Of a DNA stretch of 64,000 bases, positions 49,301 to 61,300 are shown piece by piece. The notes below the pieces were generated by a model. The model was given only the letters and a program-made list of their open reading frames with translations. It ran no database searches and was not told where the DNA came from. Each line of letters begins with the position of its first letter. Within the stretch, counting starts at the first letter, position 1. A program made the translations under genes and the position numbers. Origin of the DNA: Symsagittifera roscoffensis. Its lineage: Eukaryota; Xenacoelomorpha; Acoela; Convolutidae. The stretch spans positions 34,773,680-34,837,679 of the forward strand of contig NC_087071.1 in NCBI RefSeq assembly GCF_963678635.1, read 5' to 3'.

Positions 49301-52300
49301 TTAGAGTCTGGTGTTCGAGTCCCGGTCAGATCTCTTTTTTCAGTATGTATGAAATTGATTTTTTTTTACGGGGAAAAATTGAATTGTCGGACTTTCGTTT
49401 GTCTGCTTAGGTTTTGTCGGCATAGTTGCCATATCGGGATTTTACTGGTGCTGTTTTCATCGTATTTGCAAGTGTTTTTGCATATCCAAGTATTTTGTTA
49501 AGTTAATAACCCTTCGTTGTATATATTTTTTGGTTTTTCTTTTCTTTTTTTTATCATAAAAGCTTTATAGAGCCTAAATATATTCAGCTTATTTTTTATC
49601 GGCTTTTTTTTACTTTGTTTTGATTCGCTTCAGAGGTTGAAAAAAATGATCGATTTGTTTTTGAAAAAATCGGGTAGTTTCTGTTGCAAGGTAGTGTTGA
49701 GGTAGTTTCTTAATTGCTCTAGATTTTTTAATGAAATTAATTTCTTGTAAGATTTTTGTTTTGGGCTCGATGGGCGTCACCTGTTTTCGGCTTAGGTGCC
49801 GCACGGTGAATACTAAAACTCTATTTAAAACTGGTCGTTTTGTTTTTCGACTGTTTTCTGACTTTTTCATTTTCCAGTTTTTTTTTTCGATTTGGTTATA
49901 TCCGTCTCATTTGCTAATCACTAGCTTGCAATACTCTGCTTGCATTGTATCGCAAGTGATGAGAAGCTGCGCTTCGCCTCTATGTAAAATAAAGCTAATT
50001 TGTTGTTTTTATGCTTTAGAGCCTTTCTTAGTGGACACTAACATGACCATTGTGTGTGCTGATTGGAACCACAATGGAAGTTGTCTAGCCATAGCTGGCA
50101 AACAGCCTCTTTCTGCTGTTGCTGATGGCGGAGATCAAGGAGGCAAGAAGAGTAGCTCGAACACCAATGCCATTCAGTTCTTCTCACACACTGGAGAGGC
50201 AAGACTATTTTTGAGTTTTTAATTTATAAATACTGGGGGTAATATAGAAATACAGGGGTTCGAATTTTGTACGTTTTAGTTGAATCATTATCGCTGTGAA
50301 ATATCAGGTATACGAGTTCAGTATTTACCCATTCCACTAGCAAGAATGCTGGGTTTGATTTGGCCCGGAGGTAATTTTTTGGAGAAAAAATCTTGGAGAA
50401 TTTCATTTGCCGGACTATTGCGTGTCGGCTTATTTTTCTTGTATTTTTTCCAGAATTCCGAATTTTCTACTGGATTAATCAGTTATTTTCTCGTGTAATT
50501 TTTAAATTTATCATCCAATTTTTTGAGTAATTTCTTTTTTGTTGTTGTTCCGGTGTTTTATACGGTTTCTTGGGTTTAACTGCTTTCAGCTTTTGTTATT
50601 ACCCTTGCGAGAAGCATGGGTATAGCAATCGGGTACTAGACGTTTTTCCCGTAAGTAACTTAGTTCACAGGACTCAGCTGGACTGTTAGGAAAAAATTCA
50701 CCGCTGCAAATATTTTTTTGTGCATGTTAGCATTTTAAATATCTGTCCTCTCTGAAATTTGCTTTTTATGTTGCTTCTAATTTTACAAACTCTATTTGTT
50801 AAAATTTCATTTTTTTGCATTTGTTTCTTTTACTTTTTTTACGGCTTGATAAGTTTCAACCTTTATTATATCAGCTTAGTGGTGGCCTCATTTTGCGTTG
50901 TTCGACGAGCGAAAAAAGTTTTGTGTGGGTTTGTTTTGAGGATGTTGGGACTTTTGAGGGTGAGGCTAACATTTTGTTTGTCTGTAAATTTTTTGAGTTT
51001 TTTTGACTTTCTTGCTTTCTTTAATTTTCGTTGTTTTCCCAGCCTAATAGGCTTCGGCTTATTTTATTGGTATCGGCCTCACATTTTGTCTTTTGACAGG
51101 CGAATCAAGTTTTTGTGTTTGTTTCGAGGGCGAGGGTGACTTAACAACTTTTTATAAGTCTTCAGTCTCGTGGAGTCTTTTGGGCTCAAAGGGTTTCTGC
51201 TAAAGCATTTCGGCTTTGTTACTTATTTTTTTCCGATGCTAAATTCACATTCTTTTATCTTGACATGTTTTTGTTTCAAAACTAGACTTGTTCATTTTAA
51301 TAGATTTAAATTTTTTGACATATCCGATTTTTTTCGATGTATGTTTTTTTTTCGACTTAGCGGCTTTCTTGTATTGTATCGAAAGTGTTGCGAAGCTCAG
51401 CTTGGCCTTTGTGTATCAGTTTGATAATTACGTGGTTTGTTTGAAATTTGAGTGCGTTTTGGCTTTAGTTGGAGGGTGCGTAAAAGCTTGAAATTTGAAG
51501 TTTTTCATAGCTGAAAATTTTGTGTGCTTTTTTATTGGCTCAACGGTCGTCTTGTTTTGTCTGCTTAGATACCGTTTTATAAATTTTGTTCCAGTACTCA
51601 TTTAACAGTGGCAATGATGTTCTTTTTTTCCTCCAAATGAATTTCGGCCAATACGAAGGTTGATGATTTTTTGATTGCCTCAGTGGTTTTTTGGCTAGCT
51701 GCGATGCTGTTTTTGCGTTGCATCGAAAGTGATTTGAAGTTTCGCTTAGCTAATATTCCAAGTAAATAGTTTGGAGTGATGGCTTTAACCTGTGGCAGGG
51801 TGTTCAATTTTTGTTACAGAGTATGGTGGATTTCATCGAGTGTCAATGATTGAAGTGAAGAAACTTGATTAGGTCATGTCTTTTTTTGAAAGTTGTTCAC
51901 AACCAAATTATTGTTCTGCGAATGATTACTTTCTAAGCTTACGTCAAATTCATTTGCCAACTGATAAACAAATTTTGTTCTTCGTGTAGTACATTAAAAT
52001 TTGTTAATTCGTTGATGGATGCAGTTCGTTAGGAATAGGTCTGTAAGTAAAAAACTATCAAGTTTTTCGTTTACAGTTTGCAAGCAAATGTTGGTATTGG
52101 GAGCTCATTAATGAAAGAATAAATTGATTTAAAGTCAACATTATAATGTCACTCAGCGTAGTGAATTTCTGGGGTTGAAAGTTCGAGTATATGGTCTAAA
52201 AGGAAGGCAAGTTTCAAAAGTGATTTTTTAAAATTTTAATTTCACTTCATGTTCTTTGTTGAAAGGAAGGCAAACTCCACGATTGAATAGCTAAAGTGTA

Positions 52301-55300
52301 AAGGCCACGAAAAACGTGATCGATTTCAGCTGCTTTCACAGTAAAATAAAAAGCTTACCCAATTAATCCAATTTTCTCAAATTGGGTTAGTTCTATCAAA
52401 TAAGTCCATCACAACAGATTCTAGAAGTTCAAAAGGCTTTGAAACATGCAAGTGGAAATGGTTTGAAAAAGTCTCTTTCTCCAATACTATTTTTTCATTT
52501 TTTTTTGGATGTATAGAAGATTGGATATATAATTTGGTTATATAATGGATATATATTTTGGTTTTCTCATGTCATTTCAGCATCTGAGGAGCCTGCGAGT
52601 GCCTGGAAACAGTATCGAGTCCTGCTCCTGGGAGGGTGGGGGACTCAGAATTGCACTGGCAGTCGACTCACACATATACTTTGCAAACATCAGACCCAAA
52701 TACAAGGTATGGGTTACATTCTTATATTGAGTAGAGAGTTTCTGCTGGTGTAATGGAAATGCGACCTTGAAATAAATGACCTTTTTGATGAGGTAATGGT
52801 TTATAAAATGGAAATTTTAAGCGGTTAAAATCATTTTACCTACCGCGGATATAACGTTTGCAAGCCAGAGCCATCAGATAACCCCTAGTCATTAATCTTG
52901 ATGTGGCTTTGAAGAGATTTAATGTTTCATATAACGAGTGGTAAATAATCGGAACACAGAAATAATGAAAAGGATCAGCAAAAATTCGGATACTGAAATA
53001 ATTTTATAAAGCAGTTGTCCATTTTCAGAAAGTTTTTATGCAAATGCTATCTTTTCAACATTAACCAGGAATTTATAACTCTTATTACAGTCAAATTTTG
53101 ACGAAAATCGGATTCTTAAAATTAATTTTTTAACTTTACCGTGCTTGTTCTGTTCCAACCTTTAGCAACTCAGCAGGTGGTTTCCTTCGCTTAAGAATTT
53201 TTGTTTAATCTTTTTAAACGAATGTGTGAAACTTTATATCCCGTACTTTAAATTCAGTCAAGATCAGAAAGAATAAACAACTCCGCTCTGATTCAAATAC
53301 GATCCAAATTCTCTGAAAAAAAAGGTGACTGAAATGTCTGTTTTGTGTATTAAGTGGGGATACTGCAGCAGCACAGTAGTGTATGAGTTTGCGGATGAGT
53401 CAGGCTGCACCCAAGTGGCCTTCTGGGATGTGAAGAACATGGAGTTACACAAGAAGAAACTGCCCTCATCCACACCCCTCCTACTCATAGCTGCACAAGG
53501 TAAAGGTTTCATTCCCTATTTGAAAAAATAAAAAAGACTTAAAATGTAAATCTAAAATGCCATTAAAAGTTTAAAAGTGAGAACGCGCTTCAACTTATAA
53601 TTGAGTAAGAGGAATACATATAGACAACGGTCACAAATCGTATTACAAGAAGAGACTGTTTAGTAAAGCTTCACTGAGATAGTGAGAACTTTTTTCTAGT
53701 CGACATTTAATGTAATTTATTACGCATGAGGTTAGCAGGCGTTATCAAATCGGAATATAGGATTTTTTGGGTTTACAACTAGTTTTACAAAATCAGTTAA
53801 ATCACTTGCCGCTATGCTGCTGTCTATGCTGATATGCTGCTGACATGCTCAATTTTACGAATTCAAATTTAACTACTGGGTGCAATGTTTGTTACTGGGA
53901 ACTTTTTCAGAATGATATTTATTTTATGTCGACATTCTGGATGTCGTTCCAATTTTTGTCGGTTTACTTATTGCCGCCTGTATTAAATTTTTTAATACCT
54001 TTCCTATGCAATGGTTCAGTGGTTTTTAATAATTTCAAATTAAATCTACCGTAACGCATCTGGTGTAGAAGTAACACAAGCTTGAGACGACAAAGGCCTT
54101 GGGTTTTAACCCGGGCGGGGCCTCTTTTTTAAACAAAAGTTTGTCTGTTTTTTTTCGGACTATCGTCCGTCTGTTTAGTTTTTTCAGCTTAGATCCCGTA
54201 TTACAGACTATCTTTTTCTAGATTCAGCTTTTTTTGCTCTTGTTATAAGCAAGGGTACTGTATTGCAATCGGGTACTGGACATTTTTTTCCCGTAAATAA
54301 CTTTGTTCACTGGACTTTTTTTTCATCTGGACTCATTTCCTAGAAGCCTCTTAGCAAAAATATTACCGCTACTTATATGTTTTACATATTTTGTGCTTGT
54401 TGGCATTTAAGATATCTGTTCTGCTCAAAATTTTCTTTTCATGTCCTTGGTAAAGTTAATCAACTCGATTTGTTAAAACTTCATTTCTTTTTTTTTAATT
54501 GTTTCTTTTTTTTGGCTTGAGAAGTTTTGGACTAATATATATCGGCTTAGTGGCCTCATATTGTGTCGCTCGACGAGCGAAATTGTTATTTGTGTGTGTT
54601 TTGAGGGTGAAGGGCACTTAATACATTTAAAGTAGTCGTAATTGTTTTGCGTTTTTTTAAAAATTTTTTTTGCTTTTTTTACCCTTTTTTGGTCCAATAG
54701 GTTTCGTCTGCTTTTTTATCGGCTTAGTGGCCCCATAGTGTTTTTTTTTGACGTGAGAAAAAAGTTTTTGCGTGCTTGTGCGTTGAGGGTGGAGAGCCTT
54801 AAAAAATTTTAATAATTTTTTTTTTTCAGTTTTTTAGGGTCCGCTTGGTTATCTTTCTTTAGATGCTAATTTTACATTTTATTATCTCGGCATGTTTTTT
54901 GTTTCAAAACTGGCCTGATTCATTTTGATAGATCTAGTTTCTTTGGTATTTTCGATTTTTTTTCGGCTTTCATGTTTTGTATCTCAAGTGGTGCGAAACA
55001 CAGCTCAGCTTCGCCTGTGTGTCAATTTTTTCTTGAACTGAAGCGTGTGGATTTTCAGATGATCTTGTTTCCGATATTCTTGCTTGCTCGTTTCATGTTT
55101 CAGAAATAAAAGATGTAAAGCGAAACGTGAGAATAGTAAGAGTAATAAACGTAGTGAAGACTTATATAGGTCTTGCTGATTTTTTTTTTGTTCTTTTCAG
55201 GAAAAAATTTAAAATTATTGATGCACTGAGGTATAATGCACTTTTTGAGTTCATTTGAAGTTAATCTGCTGAAAATGACGTAAATAGCACTCTCCAAACA

Positions 55301-58300
55301 CGAACGTGGAATTGGCTCGAAAAAACCTGAACAATTTCTAGTTTCGAAAGTGGAATTTTTTTCTAAGATTTCCCAGCGGAAAAAAAACTTCACCTATTGA
55401 TTCAATTTTTTCAAGTTGGGTTCATGTTATGAAGAAAGCGCTCATCACAAATTTTTTCTAGAAATTCAAATAGCTTAAAGGGCATCTATTTTTTTCTTTG
55501 AAATTCGAAAGTTGAGATTTTTTCAAGAAAGTCAGTGTTTTTTTTTAATGTTTACTTTCGTTCATTACTCTTTTGCAATCTTCGGTTGGCTATATTTATT
55601 ATTAAATCAGTTGATTGGGTAAAGTTTTTCTAAATGTCTTTGGAGCTGAATTTCAGGGTGACAAAAAAATCCAATTTTAGAACAAATTCTTTCAAAAAGT
55701 TGTATTATATTATACTATCTTTTATACTTAGCTTAGCCATATTAATGCTATTAACAAGCTACTGTTTTCTTCATTGTACTGTGGCTCATAGCTGCGCAAG
55801 GTTTGTTGAGCTGCTTAGATTCGATAATTTTAATCCAGATAAAATTCAGGAGATAGAAAAGAATCAATTCGAATTTTTTTTAAAGAGTATTGAACGTAGT
55901 GAAGACTCTTATATAGTTCTTCCTGATTTTTTGATTTTTCGCGGTTTGAATTCTGATTTCTTTTTAAGTTCAGTTCATTTCTATTCATAAAAGGAAGGCA
56001 AACTCAACTATCGAACAGCAAGTTTGTAAATGTCACGAAAAACGTGGTTGACTTCTAATTTTGAAAATGGAAATTAATAATCAGATTTCCCAGCGAAATA
56101 AAAGTTATACCTATTGATCCAGTTTTTTTTGCGGAACTTTTAACAACATAATTAATGTCGGCGTAATACCTGTTCCGTTATGCATGCTATTTTTGTAAGC
56201 ATGACCTCTGAAAAATTAAGTGTCAATGAACGACACTTAATTAGGTCACGTGTTTTTTCGTTCTTCTTTCGGGATGTTTTGAACTTTGCTCACGCTCATT
56301 TTTGATTTTTCGCAGTTTGACTTTGAGATATAATTCAAATTCGTTTGCTAAAATGAAGGCAAAATTTGCTCTTTTAGTCTATTTTCGAGCGAGTAATCCG
56401 AGTGAGTTACGTTTTAAAAGGAAAGTGTTTTTAAAACCGCTTAAACTTAGACATACAAGTGAAAACAAGTTTTTGTAGCTTCAATTAGCGGTTCCTTATC
56501 AATAAAATTTTTGTTAATTAATCCGTCAAAAATTAGAAACGCGCCACTCACAATAAAGGACAAACTTGAAAAAATGTATTTATATATTTTATGAATGTTG
56601 TCGGAATTTTTTCGGCTAATTGCATAGCAAGCGGCTATCTGTGTTTTCATTGGATCTGTTTTATTACACAAGCAAAGCTTGTGTGATAGTATGAACTCTA
56701 TTTTTTTCCAACCTAAGTCGCAAATATTGTTGCGACAAAATGTGTTCATTTTGATCAATAACCAGCTCTATAAAGTTCCGCCAATGCTAAGGTTATTAAC
56801 ACAGACTATTATATTACAAATAGCACTTTAGCTTTAAGGTATCATAGATCTGTAGCTTAGAGGTAGGGAAGGAGACCCGCTACAAAATAAGAGGGATCGA
56901 ACCTGGGCAGGTTCGGATGTTTTTAATGAACTTTTTCGTATTCTAGTTAAAATGCGTCCGATCCATAAATTGAGGCACGTTAGTTGGTAATTTTTTTTTC
57001 AAATTGACTAGTACTGCTAATGCGTCATAATTGGCTTGCGTCACTTAGCAATTTTGTAGACTCATTATTGGCGTGCGTCAATTAAGAAATTTTGTGTACT
57101 CCAAAGTTTTACTCATTCAATTTTTCCCAGTAGCGTTTGGTCATATTTTTACTGGTGTATGCGAAGTGCAACTTCACCTCTGTAGAAAATTGTCAATTAT
57201 ATACGTTGAAAGGAAAGATCCTTATAGTGATGTAATTTGTTCTATGAAACCGCGAAGTAAAAATCAAGCCGTTTTTGGTGTCTTTCAGTTTATGAAGAGT
57301 CGATGAACGTTGTTCAGACTATTATATAGGTCCCGATGATTTTTTTTTCAAGTCTAACATCTAATTTGTTTGTAGGCGAGTACTGTTGCATGGCGTTGAA
57401 AGTGGAGACAGGAACAGGAGGCAGCAGTAGCGCCACCATCCACCATGACTCAGCCAGAAGAGACGAGTACCAACTGGTGCTCTATAACTCAATTGGCACT
57501 CCACTCGAACAGAAGACTATCTACTTTGGTAAGAAAAAACTGTTGACCGCATGCGCAATCTGAAATCTAAAAAAAGGCTTTTTTTCTTCAAAAAAGCTAT
57601 TTTATTTAAAGCAACTAAAAGGATTTTTGTGGATTGTTTTTAAATTTGATTTTATCTCGTTTAATTTGATAGGGTTGGATTGCGTGATCTGGAATAAATA
57701 GAAAGCGGGATAATACAGTAGCAAGGTTTTTAGAGCAACAAAAATTGAAGAGCAAAAAAAGAGCAATAAAAATTCAGACTTCTTTTTTGTATTGACTTTT
57801 TGGTTTGTTTTTATCTCATTTTAATAGATAGATTTAGCTTACAGTCCACCAACTGGTCTCGAAACCCTTTTCTTTAAATTGGTAGGGCTAATGTTTTTTC
57901 TTGGTTTCTTTCTTTTGACTTAAGTTGATCAAATTTTCTTTGAGGTTTTGTTTTCATTGTTTCTTTAGAACCCACCCTCCTGTGTATGACTGGTAGTCTG
58001 GTGATCGCGGCTAACAAGGACGTGTTTTACGCGTGGCAGTTCACTGACCCGATTAAACTCATGTCTGCCGATGTGTCCCTACAAGCCAGCAAACACAACC
58101 TCAAGGAGTGGTAAGTCGTGTATAAAGTTCAGTAATTTTTTATGACAGAAAACAATTTTTTTTAAAGAGAAGGCCATGGTATCAGTGCTGCAAGAGCCAA
58201 ATCAGTGCGAATCGTGATCTGGCAGTGCCAGCAAATGAATTTAGTGCCAGTTTTTTTCACAGTGCTTTACTAAATTGTTCAAAATCAAAAATCTAAACAT

Positions 58301-61300
58301 GCTTACACAGTATGTTTTTTTTTCAGGTAGTATGAGCAGCTCAGAGAAAAAAAAAGTTGGGCCAATGAGTTGGACAATGAAAAAAAGGCTAATTTTTCAA
58401 AAAAAACTCTCAGTGCCTGGTATTTCACAATTTTTTTTGTTGTATCCGAGTTTCATATACAGGCCACGAAGACTAAGATTAAGATTAAAACCATTTATCC
58501 ACAGGGGAAAGGACCAACACAAGAGCTGTACAGCTCATCACGGCGAACCGCTGTTGTGTCCCTGTTTAAGAACTACATGCAATTTTTTTTTTGGTTATTT
58601 TTCTGGACTGGGTAATGTTGCTTCACCCTCAAGCAACGAGCACGGATCATGGTGGGCCTCGAACTTCCGACCTTTCGATTGAGAGGGGGAGTCGTAAGCA
58701 CTTCACCACCGCTTATTTTCATCAGTGCGAGTATCAGTGCAGTCAGTTCCTGCAATTTTTTATACAACTAGGATAAAAAAGATCCTGTTAAAGATCCTTG
58801 TTTTCCCGATATTTTTGAAGACGGTCTGTGTTTTTCAACCAATAAGTGGTCACCCTGTCAGAAGGACATCATCATGACAGTAGTCGAGATGAATAACTGT
58901 GGATATTTTGTCTTTTCTTGGAAGTTTATTTGACGATTTGTAGTTTTGCTCTGTTGTTTTTAACTCTGAGTTTAATCACAAATCAGATCTCATGCTTGAA
59001 ATTTGAAAGGGATTTAATTTTTTTAGGTTGATCCACATTGACAACACGATGAGTGATACTAAACAATCGACCTCCTCAATTCAAAATGTGATGGTCACCT
59101 TTGACTCGTGGGCCAAAGCAGACAGAGAATCAATTGACCCAATCTGTGCTATTACTGCCTCACAGGTGTGGTTTTGAAACACATAGCGTTAGTTTTGATG
59201 AGTAGCTAAAGTATCCGCCTCCAAGTCGAATGGTTTGTGGTTCGAGACCCGCCATGATTGTCGCTGATTGCTTGCTAGGGTGACACAACATAACATAACA
59301 TAGAAAAAATCGGCGAAAAAACATGTTTTCTTAATCAATGGAACAAGGATCGGTTCTCCGTCAAACGTTGAACATCTCACATATGTTGGTGAATTTTGTT
59401 GTAAATGAATCTGAATTAATTGTTCCTGCTTCCCTCGCTTCCTCTACAAAAGAGAAATGGTTGCCTTTTGAAACGTTATAATTTGAAGTACTTGTTCTTG
59501 ATGTAATTTTGTGTTTGACGTAAAACTGAATCGAAATCAGATGCCTAGAGTTTCTCATAGAGACAAAATCTTGGTCACAATCTTTAGATTGAGTTTTAGC
59601 GGTAGCCATTTATATACTTTTTTCTGCAGCGTCGTTTGGCTGATGTACCCTGACAAACTACCCCGCCAAATCGGATATAAAGTGTCCAATCGAAAGAATG
59701 AGCGCTTGGTCGAAAGATTTAGGATTTGATCAGAAGATGCGCCAGGAAGTTTTTTCTGCATCGAGGAGTGCGCTTATTGTTCCCATTTTAGGTTAGGAAT
59801 CTGCAATGGAGTTGGAACATATTTCGATACATTTTGAAAATTACATATTACTTTTAGCATCAGAACATTTTTTGAAATTTTATCCAACATATGCCTCCAG
59901 CTTTAGCTGGGCCCTTAATTTTAAGCTCGAGAGCGGAAGGAGATATCAGATCATTCCTGAATTTTTCCCGAAAAAAACTGATAAAACTAACAAAAAGTCA
60001 GGAATGATCCGATAGCATCCGTTTTTTCCTCTTTGTGACCAGTTTAGAGCTACTTTTTGGCCATTTCTCAGTTTTGTTTGCGAAGTGCAGCTTCCCCTCT
60101 GTGTTGGATCTCTTTAATTGTCCCGCCTATTGTAACAGTGGGAGATTCGTAACTAGATACAAAAATCACATATGCTAAACGTGAATTATTTCTTTATAGC
60201 GGTGGTAATTCTGTACTAGGTACTATAGGTGCATAGTCGAAGAGATTCTTTTAATTGGCTACTTTAGACTGTGCTGTTGGTTGCAAGAACATCCGGGACG
60301 ATCAACTGTTACGCTCTGCCGAAGATGGTGTTCAACAACAAAATACAGACGGATATCAGAGCATACAACCTCTATATCAACTGCAATTCTTCGTAAGTAT
60401 TAATACGAAGCAAAGTTATGTTGCAGTTGAAGAGTAAAGGAATTACAGATAATAGTTGAAATATAATTTTTGTAAGTTAACAGATTTGATAAAGAAAACG
60501 GGCGCTCGCATACATTTTTTGATATATCTTCAGTTCTTTATACAGTATTGGTTTCAATAACCCGGACAAAATTATTTTAAAAGAGAACTTGTACAGTCTT
60601 TCTCCAATTGCATTGACTTTCGATATCAAGTTATGAAAGCATAAGGTACTTTGTTTTGTCAGAATTAATATGATGCAATATTTTCGAAAAATTCGGGCCA
60701 AAATCTCTTACCCTTGGTAAGATTGGGCCCTTCTGTAAATTGTTCCCGGTTTAAATTGCCCAAAAGTTTTCTTGAATATTGTAAATTTTGGTTTATTGTT
60801 TAAATTAATCATCAATGTACGTAGTGAAGACGCTAATATAGGTCTTGAGCGTCAACTAATTTTAAGACAAAAAAAAATAATTTTTGCGGTTTGAATTATG
60901 ATTTTTGGCAACTTCAGTTCAATTCCTTTTCTAAAAGGAAGACAAACTCCACTCCACTATCCAGCAGCAAAAGCTTTAAGGCCATGAAAAGTTCCGAAAG
61001 TTGATTTTGATTTTTATATTTCCCAACGGAACAAAAACATCCTATTGATCCCAATTAGCTCAAATTACTTTAAATTTATTGAAAACTGATCGTTGAAAGT
61101 TGAAAGATTCTTGAAAGCTTTGACGTGATAAGTTTGTTCTCGGTAATTTGAAATTTGAGAAGTAAGTCCATCTTTTTTAGTTTCCTTGAATAGAAATTTT
61201 TGCTGACTGTTGATTGTTCCTATGTCAGTATCTTTTCCAATATTAATTGAGCAAAGCCATTTCTGAATTCTCGAGTTGTTTGATTAGAGTTCGGGATGGA

